In this document: positions 55,996 through 64,000 of the stretch, one piece after another | How the letters are laid out: every line of letters starts with the position of its first letter | How positions within the stretch are numbered: the first letter of the stretch is position 1 | Assembly (NCBI RefSeq): GCF_001974875.1 | Contig: NZ_MTQD01000001.1 | Location: forward strand, 1-64,000 | Length of the DNA: 64,000 bases | Direction of reading: 5' to 3' | Origin: Pseudoalteromonas sp. EB27 | Lineage (GTDB): Bacteria; Pseudomonadota; Gammaproteobacteria; Enterobacterales; Alteromonadaceae | Position numbers and translations under genes: made by a program | Notes under the pieces: model-generated | Databases searched by the model: none | The model's input: only the letters and a program-made list of their open reading frames with translations | What the model was told of the DNA's origin: nothing

Positions 55996-58092
55996 TTAGG
56001 CATAGTAATCTATTGATGATGAAGTTTGTTGTCGAGAACTTTGTGCAGTGTTATTTGCTTGCTCGTCGTTTTCATCATTAACTGACTTATTATTAGCCAA
56101 ATTACTTTGAGTTCCACCTTCACTGTGCTCGGCAGTTTCACCACCTGATTGCCCATAAGAAATAGTGCTTTCACCAAGCTCCAACCCCTGTTGCGCTAAC
56201 ATTTCACGTAAGCGCGGCATTGATTGTTCAAGTGCTTCTTTGGCTTGCTGATTTTGTACTACAAAGTTTATATGTGCTTGTTCTGCATCGCTACGAATAC
56301 GTATTTGCATACTACCCATTTCGGGAGGATCTAAACGAATTTCTGCTTCTTTGTTATTAATGCTCAGCATTGAGCTAACGCGCTCTTGCAGTAATTTAGC
56401 TGCATCACTTTTAACAATATTAATTGCCTGCATTACACCAGGATCAATACTTACTTGCTTAACTTGCGATGTACTTTGTAATTGTTGAGTTTGTATTATT
56501 TGGGTATCAAGTAAGCTCTGCTCGTAACTTAATGAGTCGTATTGGCTTAATGTGCTCGTTTGCTGAGTATTTAAAGCAGCTGTAATTTGCGTAAATACTT
56601 GTGCTACGCGTGCAGGTGTTTGTTCTGCAGTTATTTTTTTAAGGCCATCTTTTTGTAATTCTTCAAGTGATTTTAATAAATCATCACCCTCAGTTGAGGT
56701 TGTTACGGCTTTATTTAAATCAGCCCCTTCGTTTGTCGATGTCTTTAAGCTTAACTTTTGTGGATTATATACTGTATTAGGAGTCTCTGACGCTACAAAC
56801 GTTTTTGAGTCTGATTTAGCTGTGTCGGCAAGTCCTATTTCAATTGAAGCTTTTAACTCATTAACTGTTTGCTTAAGCGCTGACAACTGTTCGCCTTTAG
56901 GCTGCTCTGTTTTAATATAAGCGTTTAATTGCGTTAATAAGCTTTGTTTTTCAGCTGTATTAAGTGAATTTATTTCTGTGCTAAAAGAGTGTTTAGTTAC
57001 TGTGCTCTGTACTTTTTCGTTATCAGTAATAAATTGCGCAAGCATTTGCTTAAGATCAGTAGTACTGCTAGTCGCGCCGTTCATTGAATCAGTATTTTCT
57101 AACATCTTAACTTGCGCATTAAGTTGTGAGCGCTGCTCTGGCGTTAAACTAGCAATAACATTATTAGATTTAATTAAGCTCGCATCTTTAGCTATTAAGG
57201 CGTCAATTGCTGCGCCTTTTTCGCTCTCAGATGTCTGTGAACTTGATTGTATCGTTTCTGATTCAGTTAAAGAAGGTGTCGCTACAGATGGAGCAGCTGG
57301 CGTAGGCACTGGTGTCGGCAACACTATATTTTTTGCACTTTTATCAACGGATTTATCTTGAGCTAATTGTCCCTTAATATCCATTGAAACTAATTCAGTG
57401 TCATCAACTATAGAGCCAAAACTGTCATCGGGTTTTTTACTTATAGGGTTTAATGGCCCTTCAATTGCCTCAGCAACACCACTTTTACGATGCTTGCCTT
57501 CATTTAATGGTAATGAATTTAAAGATAGTGAGCTAAAGTTATCGCTTTTTGAATCAGTTAATTTAGCCGCTTTAGAGTCTACATTAGTGGCAATTGGATT
57601 TTGCACTACACTCGCTGCATTCGCTTCTTCAGTCGATACTTCGCCACTTGCATTAGCTGATGCAATTCCTGATGTGCTTTTTAATTCTGTATTTTCTGAT
57701 TCTGTATTTTCTACCTGTGTAGCTTCTAGATCTGTATTTTCAGCTGTCTCAAAAGGCTTATTGACCGAAGTGCTCATTGCTTGTGCTGAATTAATCTGAT
57801 CAAGCATCTCAACAGACACAAAAGTAACTTCGCCCGTCGCTACTTCATCTAGCTTTACGCTCAGGTTTTCATTTTTTTCTGGCTGTTTATGCTTTGGAAT
57901 AGCAATCGAATTTTCGGCACCGGGATTTTTATTGCCTTTAAGCAAAGGCTCCATAGAATTATGCGCTTCGTGTAATTGGCTTGAAAACTCCGCACCTAAA
58001 TCGCCTTCATTATTAGCTAAGCTATTGTCTTTAAAGGCTAACAAAGAGTCTTTTTCAGAAGAAACTAAAAACGAAATGTTATTCATCGCCAT
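55996..58092 (-). CDS. fliK: Flagellar hook-length control protein FliK
   Basis: A 698-residue protein with a long, Ser/Glu/Asn-rich variable N-terminal ruler region and a conserved C-terminal Flg_hook domain (about 565-655). EAEIRLDPPEMGSMQIRIRS matches the LxPxELGxVxV signature. It measures the hook and triggers the FlhB switch. It has its own sigma-54 promoter. Confidence 0.93.
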   Translation of the reverse strand: MAMNNISFLVSSEKDSLLAFKDNSLANNEGDLGAEFSSQLHEAHNSMEPLLKGNKNPGAENSIAIPKHKQPEKNENLSVKLDEVATGEVTFVSVEMLDQINSAQAMSTSVNKPFETAENTDLEATQVENTESENTELKSTSGIASANASGEVSTEEANAASVVQNPIATNVDSKAAKLTDSKSDNFSSLSLNSLPLNEGKHRKSGVAEAIEGPLNPISKKPDDSFGSIVDDTELVSMDIKGQLAQDKSVDKSAKNIVLPTPVPTPAAPSVATPSLTESETIQSSSQTSESEKGAAIDALIAKDASLIKSNNVIASLTPEQRSQLNAQVKMLENTDSMNGATSSTTDLKQMLAQFITDNEKVQSTVTKHSFSTEINSLNTAEKQSLLTQLNAYIKTEQPKGEQLSALKQTVNELKASIEIGLADTAKSDSKTFVASETPNTVYNPQKLSLKTSTNEGADLNKAVTTSTEGDDLLKSLEELQKDGLKKITAEQTPARVAQVFTQITAALNTQQTSTLSQYDSLSYEQSLLDTQIIQTQQLQSTSQVKQVSIDPGVMQAINIVKSDAAKLLQERVSSMLSINNKEAEIRLDPPEMGSMQIRIRSDAEQAHINFVVQNQQAKEALEQSMPRLREMLAQQGLELGESTISYGQSGGETAEHSEGGTQSNLANNKSVNDENDEQANNTAQSSRQQTSSSIDYYA

Positions 58093-58162
58093 AAATCACC
58101 TAATACCATTACGGCAATATGCCACCGCATACCGCCAAAAGTTGAATTCCACTAAGTAATAA

Positions 58163-58179
58163 AGCAATTAGCGTGCCTG
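58163..58179 (-). promoter_or_regulatory. Sigma-54 promoter of fliK
   Basis: On the minus strand CAGGCACGCTAATTGCT matches YTGGCACG-N4-TTGCW with a single mismatch in the -24 block and GG-N10-GC spacing. It overlaps the gap right after fliJ and would start a transcript about 60 bases before fliK. Confidence 0.78.
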
Positions 58180-58181
58180 AA

Positions 58182-58628
58182 TTACAAAGCTTTACGACGT
58201 TGAAAAAACTGATTAGCTGAAAATTCATCTAACATTTTTTGCTCATTTTTAGCCATTAACGCATTTGCTTTAAGTTTTTGATTTTCGATTAATTTGGCGA
58301 CTGCTTTAGCTTTAATTTGCTGCTTAAGCCATAGCGTTTTACGTTGAGTAACAACTTGCTTAGCGGTATTTACCGTACTTGCTTGTTGGCGAATTGCTTC
58401 TTCAATTTTAGCTATAAAGGCATGATACTGCCCAAATCCGGCACTAGATAAACCCGATTTTCCCTTAAGGTGTAACTGCTGAGAGTACTCAAGTCTAAAA
58501 TTATTTAAACCTTGTAGCTTTTGTTGATTCGATTGCAAGTTTTGATTGGCTTGTAAGTAACTCATGCGCAAACTTTCTTCTTTGTCATTTTCAATTTTGA
58601 GCAATAAATCGAGTTTATTTTTAGCCAT
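58182..58628 (-). CDS. fliJ: Flagellar export chaperone FliJ
   Basis: A 148-residue, all-helical, Gln/Lys-rich coiled-coil protein. It is identified by composition, size and place after fliI, with which it shares one base. FliJ links the FliI ATPase to FlhA. Confidence 0.9.
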   Translation of the reverse strand: MAKNKLDLLLKIENDKEESLRMSYLQANQNLQSNQQKLQGLNNFRLEYSQQLHLKGKSGLSSAGFGQYHAFIAKIEEAIRQQASTVNTAKQVVTQRKTLWLKQQIKAKAVAKLIENQKLKANALMAKNEQKMLDEFSANQFFQRRKAL

Positions 58629-59962
58629 TATGCTTGTCCTAGTAACTGAGCAAGACCTTGCAGGCCATCATCGTAACTAATGACATCTCGCATACCTTGT
58701 TGTAAAAATGCATTTACTCTTGGCATCATATTTATGGCTTGGTCGAGCATTTGATCGGTCCCTTTTTGATAGGCACCTAAAGTAATCATATCTTTGTTTT
58801 GTTGATACATTGAATATACTTGTTTAAGCACTCGGGCTTGTTGCATATGCGGCTCAGAAACAACTTGAGGCATAACACGCGAAATCGACTTTTCTATATC
58901 TATAGCGGGATAGTGCCCGCTGTCGGCTAAATCACGCGATAGTACAATGTGGCCATCTAATATAGCTCGCGCTGCATCAGCAATAGGGTCTTGCATATCA
59001 TCGCCTTCACTGAGCACTGTAAAAAAGGCAGTAATTGAACCTTGCCCTTCTCCGCCATTACCGGCGCGTTCTACTAGCGCAGGTAATTTAGCAAACACCG
59101 AAGGCGGATAACCTTTGGTTGCCGGCGGTTCGCCTACAGCAAGTGCAATTTCACGTTGTGCCATTGCGTAACGCGTTACCGAATCGAGTAACAATAATAC
59201 GTTTAAACCCTGATCTCTAAAATACTCTGCAATAGTTACGGCGCTCTCGCAGCCTTTTAAACGCATAAGTGGTGATGAATCAGCGGGTGCTGCGACAACA
59301 ACTGAGCGTTTGCGTCCTTCTACACCGAGTATTTCTTCAATAAATTCTTTTACTTCGCGGCCACGCTCCCCCACCAAGCCAACAACAATGACATCGGCTT
59401 CACTACCTCGGGTCATCATACCCAGTAGTACTGATTTACCCACACCGGAGCCTGCAAACAATCCCATACGTTGGCCTTGCCCTACTGTAATTACCGAGTT
59501 AATAGCACGCACACCTACATCCATAGGCTTAGTGATTGGTCTTCTAGAAAGCGGGTTTATAGTATTTTGCGCAAACTTTAAATGATGCTCAGCATTAATT
59601 TTACCAAGGCCATCTAGCGGCCGGCCTAAACCATCCACCACGCGGCCTAATAAACTCATCCCTACAGGCAAACCTAAGTTATTAACTTGAGGAATAACAC
59701 GCGCACCAGGTAGTACACCAGAAATATGGTCGTTAGGCATTAAGTACAAAGTTTGGTCGTTAAAACCGACTATTTCGGCGTCTACAAAGCCGTTCATGGT
59801 TTCTATTTTACATTGGCTACCAACGGGTGCACGTAAACCTCTAGCCTCAAGGGTAAGGCCAACAACACGCGTTAAAATACCTGCTACAGCAGGCGCTGGG
59901 ATTTTAATATGTTGTTGATATTGAGATAAGCGTTCGCTTAAAGGTGCACGTTGAGTTGACAT
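58628..59962 (-). CDS. fliI: Flagellar export ATPase FliI
   Basis: A 444-residue F1-beta-like ATPase with Walker A GSGVGKS (171-177), [13 protein letters not shown] and Walker [21 protein letters not shown]. It powers unloading of export substrates. Confidence 0.97.
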   Translation of the reverse strand: MSTQRAPLSERLSQYQQHIKIPAPAVAGILTRVVGLTLEARGLRAPVGSQCKIETMNGFVDAEIVGFNDQTLYLMPNDHISGVLPGARVIPQVNNLGLPVGMSLLGRVVDGLGRPLDGLGKINAEHHLKFAQNTINPLSRRPITKPMDVGVRAINSVITVGQGQRMGLFAGSGVGKSVLLGMMTRGSEADVIVVGLVGERGREVKEFIEEILGVEGRKRSVVVAAPADSSPLMRLKGCESAVTIAEYFRDQGLNVLLLLDSVTRYAMAQREIALAVGEPPATKGYPPSVFAKLPALVERAGNGGEGQGSITAFFTVLSEGDDMQDPIADAARAILDGHIVLSRDLADSGHYPAIDIEKSISRVMPQVVSEPHMQQARVLKQVYSMYQQNKDMITLGAYQKGTDQMLDQAINMMPRVNAFLQQGMRDVISYDDGLQGLAQLLGQA

Positions 59963-59980
59963 AACACGCCAATAAAATAG

Positions 59981-60787
59981 TTAGATACCACTATTATGCA
60001 AAAAACTATCCAACGTTTCTTTGACACGTGTTTTTAGAGTCATATCGAGTGACGATTGCGCTGTTTTAACTTCACAGCCACCGCGTTCAAGAGTGGGTTC
60101 TGCCATTAGTTGCCAGTTATTGTCAATAATGGTTTGTTCGCCGTAGCTCTCTTTTATGAGTTCTAAGTCTTCGGGGTTTAAATGGATTCGTACTTTTTCT
60201 TGCTCCGCATTAAGTGAATTAATACTTTGCTTTAACGTGTGTAAAATCACATCTGGCGATGTTTTTACTTCTTGATAAATAACAGCTTCCGCCAACATGC
60301 TAGCAAGTTGTACTAATTGCTTCTCGGCTTGTTCGTCCACTTTATCTAGCGGTGCAGTTAGCCCCTCTAAAATGGCTTTTAAACTTGTTAACTGCTCTTC
60401 AATTAATGGTTTTACATCTTCAAGGCCTTGTGTTTTACCTTGCTCTAACCCTTCTTTGTAACCTGCTTCTTTACCCTCGCCAACGCCTTTTTCAAAGCCG
60501 TCTATGTAGCCTTGCTCATGACCTTGTTTGAGGCCTTCTTCGTACGCATCTTGTCTAATGCGTTCAAGCTCAACCATGGTAAGCGCAGGGAGTTCTGGTT
60601 CTTGTGGCTCATCAATTGGCATTTCTTCAGCTAATTCTTTTTTGTACAGCTCACTAAGCGGTGTGCCGTAAGCTGTAGAGCGATTGCCAAAGCTGCTCTC
60701 ATCTGGTGCTACATCCGGTATAGCCCAGTTTTTTAATAGTTCATCTGCTTCATCAGCGTGAAGTGTGCGGCCTTTGAGTTTGCTCAT
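59981..60787 (-). CDS. fliH: Flagellar export ATPase regulator FliH
   Basis: A 268-residue protein. Residues about 85-130 contain a run of GxxxG-type repeats (EGLKQGHEQGYIDGFEKG and onward) typical of FliH, followed by a C-terminal V-ATPase-subunit-E-like domain. It regulates FliI and links it to FliN. Confidence 0.94.
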   Translation of the reverse strand: MSKLKGRTLHADEADELLKNWAIPDVAPDESSFGNRSTAYGTPLSELYKKELAEEMPIDEPQEPELPALTMVELERIRQDAYEEGLKQGHEQGYIDGFEKGVGEGKEAGYKEGLEQGKTQGLEDVKPLIEEQLTSLKAILEGLTAPLDKVDEQAEKQLVQLASMLAEAVIYQEVKTSPDVILHTLKQSINSLNAEQEKVRIHLNPEDLELIKESYGEQTIIDNNWQLMAEPTLERGGCEVKTAQSSLDMTLKTRVKETLDSFLHNSGI

Positions 60788-60790
60788 GGT

Positions 60791-61831
60791 TTACAGGAAC
60801 TCCTCGCCACCGCCGCCGCCCAGCTGAATTTCACCTGAGTCAGATAAACGACGCGCTGTTGATAAAATCTCTTTTTGCGCCGCTTCTACTTCACTTATAC
60901 GCACCGGTGCCATTGCTTCTAAATCATCAGCAAGCATTTCGGCTGCACGTTTAGACATATTGCCCAGTATTTTATCTTTAAGGGCATCGTCGGTGCCCTT
61001 GATTGCTTTCATTAATACGTCTTGTTGTACTTCTCGTAGGATTGCTTGAATACCACGGTCTTCAACATCCATTAAGTTTTCAAACACAAACATTAAGTCT
61101 TGAATTTGCTGCGACATCTCTTCGTCATGTTCACGAATAGAATCCATTAACTGCCCTTCTACGTTAGTATCTAGGTAGTTCATAATATCTGCAGCAGCTT
61201 TTAAGCCGCCCATTTTAGCCGCTTGCGCACCAGCTTGACCGGCAAATTGTTTTTCCATGATTTCGTTTAGCTCTTGCAGTGCTGCTGGCTGAACTTCTTC
61301 GAGGTTTGCAATACGCATGGTTAAATCTAAGCGTACTTTTTCAGGGAACTGAGCAATAATCTCAGCTGACTGTTCTGGTTCTAAATACGATAATACAATG
61401 GTTTGAATTTGTGGATGCTCATTACGAATAATATTCGCTACTTGCTTAGAGTCCATCCATTTTAATGAATCCAGGCCTTTAGCGCCTGAGCCCATAACAA
61501 TTTGGTCAATAAGGCTAGCAGCTTTGTCTTCACCAAGAGCGGCTGTAAGCGCTTTTTTAATAAAGTCTTCTGACTGAAAACCAATGGTACTAAAACTTTG
61601 AATTTGCTCTATAAACAAGTTGTGTACAGCGCTTATTTTAGCTTGAGATAAATCCTGTAACCCAGCCATCGCCATACCCACTTTTTGCACCTGTTTAGGT
61701 TCTAAGTGTTTAAGGATTTGCGCGGCATCTTCTTCTGATAAACTCAAAAGTAATATAGCGGCTTTATCTACCCCATCGAGCTTATCAACATCAAAGGCTG
61801 GCGGGAGTTGTTTTTGTTCTTGATCAGTCAT
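60791..61831 (-). CDS. fliG: Flagellar rotor protein FliG
   Basis: A 346-residue protein with N, middle and C domains. The middle has the EHPQ motif (NEHPQIQTIVLSYL), and the C domain has charged residues of the torque helix (FVFENLMDVEDRGIQAILREV). It overlaps fliF by 8 bases. Confidence 0.97.
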   Translation of the reverse strand: MTDQEQKQLPPAFDVDKLDGVDKAAILLLSLSEEDAAQILKHLEPKQVQKVGMAMAGLQDLSQAKISAVHNLFIEQIQSFSTIGFQSEDFIKKALTAALGEDKAASLIDQIVMGSGAKGLDSLKWMDSKQVANIIRNEHPQIQTIVLSYLEPEQSAEIIAQFPEKVRLDLTMRIANLEEVQPAALQELNEIMEKQFAGQAGAQAAKMGGLKAAADIMNYLDTNVEGQLMDSIREHDEEMSQQIQDLMFVFENLMDVEDRGIQAILREVQQDVLMKAIKGTDDALKDKILGNMSKRAAEMLADDLEAMAPVRISEVEAAQKEILSTARRLSDSGEIQLGGGGGEEFL

Positions 61832-63539
61832 CTTCTGTTAACCACGCTTTCACTACTTGTGATGATAGTTCTGGTTCGTTAGCTACAAGGGCACGAATTG
61901 CTTTAAGTAGATCTTCGTCGCCATGTAAATCCGGTAACTGCAGTGTACCATCACTTGAGAAACCAACCGAAGCAGAATCAAAGTCTTTATTTAGCATATC
62001 AAGAGTATTGTCGCCAATATCTACGCCTGAGCTTAGTGCATCTTCGTCGTATTCTTCTAGTGTATCGTCTGGGTAAATCAAGCGTTTAAGCATTGGTTTT
62101 ACCACTGCCATTATTAATACAATGATAACTAAGGCGCCCAATACAAGGCGGGCTATTTTCATAAACCAGTCTTGTTCCCACAGTGGCACTTCTATAGCTA
62201 AATCTGTTGCTTCACGTACAAACGGCACTGTTACTACTTCAAGTGCATCACCACGTTGCATATCAAAGCCCACACCGCCTTGTAGTAAGCGACGAATATT
62301 TGACAATGCTTCAACCGAGCGTGGAGCCATGGTTGTTTCGCCGTTTTCTCCCACTTTAGGAATATAGTCAACAGCAACTGATACGCTTATTCTGCGTATA
62401 ACACCACTTTGCTGGCGCTTGTGCGAAATGGTTGTATCGAGTTCATAATTACGTGTAGCTTCTTTGTGGCTGCGTGTTGGAGAAGTAGCAGTGCCTGCAC
62501 CACCTTGCCCCGCAACCTCAGGAATATTAGAATTTAGCGGTGGCTGATTTGTAAGCGCACCTGGAATACCAACGGCTAGGCCGCCAATGTTATTTTCTTC
62601 AAATGTGGTTTCGCTTCTAACCGCTGGTAGGTCTGGGTTATAACGCTTTTGAGTTTCCTCAATCGAGCTAAAATCCATACTCAAATCAACTTGAGCTGTA
62701 TAGTTTGCAAGCCCAACAACCGGTATTAAAATACTGTCTATTTTTTCAAGGTACTCTTGTTCGCGCTTACGCTCTAAATCGTATTCTTTACGAGAGCGTG
62801 CTGCTAGTGAGCTTTGCGAACCTGAATTTAATAATCGACCATTTTGATCGGTAACTGTAACACGTGCAGGCTCTAAGCCTTGTACTGCTGAGGCAATCAT
62901 ATCAACAACAGAGTCTACTTCTTCACGGTCAAGTGAGCGCCCACGTTTAAGTGTTAATACAACGGTAGCTGATGGTTTTTTCTCTCTGCGGGCAAATACG
63001 TTTTCTTTAGGAATGGCTAACAATACTTTGGCGCGAGTAATGTTGTTAAGCTCTTCAATTGTGCGTGCTAATTGCTGTTCACGACCATGTTTTAGGCGCT
63101 CACGCTCCAAGCGTTGGCTTACGCCAAAGCCCATATCTTGCATAATAATGTCAGAGCCTGATGCTGGACCTTGCTCTAACCCTTCACGGGTCATTAGTAG
63201 CTTAATGTTTTGGTATTCACTTTCATCAACCGATACAACATTGCCATCGAGTTGATATTCAATTTTTTGTGCATCTAAAAAGTCTAATGTTTGAATAAGC
63301 TCTTCAGTTTGCATTTTGCCTAACGGGCGCATATCTGGCTGACGAGCCCAAATAATAATGAAAATCGCGATAGCTAAACAAATCGCTAATGCTATTACCA
63401 GTGTTACTTGGCGCAATACATCAACACCACTTAAAGCACTTAAGTAGCCTGACTTTTGTTCTTGTTGATCATCACCACCACTTTGGTCGATACCGCCGCC
63501 AGCAAGTGCTAGGTCTGTAGATTGGTTAGATTGCGCCAC
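61824..63539 (-). CDS. fliF: Flagellar MS-ring protein FliF
   Basis: A 571-residue protein with two membrane helices (about 42-65 and 458-480), YscJ-type ring-building motifs between them and a C-terminal FliG-binding tail (about 540-571, including LLKAIRALVANEPELSSQVV). It is the first ring of the basal body. Confidence 0.97.
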   Translation of the reverse strand: MAQSNQSTDLALAGGGIDQSGGDDQQEQKSGYLSALSGVDVLRQVTLVIALAICLAIAIFIIIWARQPDMRPLGKMQTEELIQTLDFLDAQKIEYQLDGNVVSVDESEYQNIKLLMTREGLEQGPASGSDIIMQDMGFGVSQRLERERLKHGREQQLARTIEELNNITRAKVLLAIPKENVFARREKKPSATVVLTLKRGRSLDREEVDSVVDMIASAVQGLEPARVTVTDQNGRLLNSGSQSSLAARSRKEYDLERKREQEYLEKIDSILIPVVGLANYTAQVDLSMDFSSIEETQKRYNPDLPAVRSETTFEENNIGGLAVGIPGALTNQPPLNSNIPEVAGQGGAGTATSPTRSHKEATRNYELDTTISHKRQQSGVIRRISVSVAVDYIPKVGENGETTMAPRSVEALSNIRRLLQGGVGFDMQRGDALEVVTVPFVREATDLAIEVPLWEQDWFMKIARLVLGALVIIVLIMAVVKPMLKRLIYPDDTLEEYDEDALSSGVDIGDNTLDMLNKDFDSASVGFSSDGTLQLPDLHGDEDLLKAIRALVANEPELSSQVVKAWLTEDD

Positions 63540-63559
63540 AATAATTCTCCACTACCTAA

Positions 63560-63892
63560 TTAAACAGGCATGTTCATGATTTCTTTATAAGCTTCAACAA
63601 GTTTATTACGAACCTGTACTGTAGCCTCAAAAGCAACTGACGATTTTTGAGAAGCAATCATCGCCTCAGCAAGCGATACACTTCGATCACCCATTTCAAC
63701 CGCTTTTACTTTTTGACCTGCATCTTGCTGTAGACCGTGCACTGTATTTAGTGCATCACTTAGCATGTCGCCAAACTGGGAAGTAGAAGTAGGCTGAACT
63801 TGAGTCGGCAATTTATTTATTTGATTATTACGGCCGGCTTCTAAAGCCATTGATTGCATTTCTTGAAATACAGCACTGTTTTGAATTTTCAT
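63560..63892 (-). CDS. fliE: Flagellar basal-body adaptor FliE
   Basis: A 110-residue protein ending with QVRNKLVEAYKEIMNMPV, the conserved FliE C-terminus. It links the MS ring to the rod. It is the first gene of the fliEFGHIJ operon and is preceded by a sigma-54 promoter. Confidence 0.95.
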   Translation of the reverse strand: MKIQNSAVFQEMQSMALEAGRNNQINKLPTQVQPTSTSQFGDMLSDALNTVHGLQQDAGQKVKAVEMGDRSVSLAEAMIASQKSSVAFEATVQVRNKLVEAYKEIMNMPV

Positions 63893-63932
63893 AATTTATC
63901 TCTGACACGCAGTGAACTCTTACAAGTAATAA

Positions 63933-63949
63933 AGCACAAAACATGCCAA
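63933..63949 (-). promoter_or_regulatory. Sigma-54 promoter of fliE
   Basis: On the minus strand TTGGCATGTTTTGTGCT has -24 GG and -12 GC 10 bases apart and an intact TTGGCA block. It lies about 45 bases before fliE. In this group the operon is activated by the FlrBC/FleSR two-component system, whose genes usually lie just beyond this end of the window. Confidence 0.78.
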
Positions 63950-64000
63950 ATAATTAATTGTTAAAATACATACAGTTAGCTTTAAATTATGTGAGTCAGA

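Overview
The window reads as a piece of a marine gammaproteobacterial chromosome, most likely Alteromonadales and probably Pseudoalteromonas. The DNA is AT-rich. It carries a long polar-flagellum and chemotaxis cluster in the order typical of that group (fliEFGHIJK-LMNOPQR-flhBAFG-fliA-cheYZAB-motCD-parCP-cheW-DUF2802), a System I cytochrome c maturation operon, and an ATACCAAT-ended intergenic repeat of a kind I associate with these bacteria. The species assignment is inference.

Bases 1 to about 20,400 are accessory DNA. A four-gene minus-strand operon (7425 to 111) encodes an unrecognised 549-residue protein, a 1354-residue fusion of a UPF1/DNA2-type SF1 helicase with the N-terminal half of a type IA topoisomerase, a 254-residue protein that continues the topoisomerase, and a coiled-coil protein. 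The topoisomerase is cut into two translationally coupled genes exactly at the motif that normally holds the catalytic tyrosine, and that tyrosine is absent. I know of no described system with this architecture, and it is the main find of the window. A 1.56 kb gene-free stretch rich in inverted repeats follows, then a Tn7-like transposition module (tnsA, tnsB, tnsC, tniQ; 8990-13872). Convergent to it is a three-gene operon (19862 to 13934) whose products, TerB_N/TerB_C protein, DUF2791/BrxD-like ATPase and DExH helicase, match the Shango anti-phage system (sngABC). A cluster of short repeats at 20133-20250 may be a transposon end.

From 20.4 kb the window is ordinary chromosome. It holds dsbB and a small membrane protein, a ComEA-like protein, LexA-controlled yebG, a MITE-like repeat, putP, an EAL-HDOD protein, mlaA, the ccmABCDEFGHI operon read leftward, and a rightward pair made of a second FliK-like protein and a free-standing FlhB C-terminal-like protein.

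From 36.3 kb to the end the minus strand carries the chemotaxis and flagellar genes. Three well-formed sigma-54 promoters (GG-N10-GC) lie upstream of fliE, fliK and flhA. They fit a hierarchy in which FliA (sigma-28) is encoded downstream of the sigma-54-driven flhAFG genes. FlhF/FlhG set flagellar position and number. FliF-E and FliGMN build the rotor, FliHIJ with FlhAB/FliOPQR the export apparatus, and CheAYZBW the signalling core. ParC/ParP place the chemotaxis array at the pole and MotC/MotD form a stator.

All calls were made by eye from sequence and translations. No database or structure search was run.
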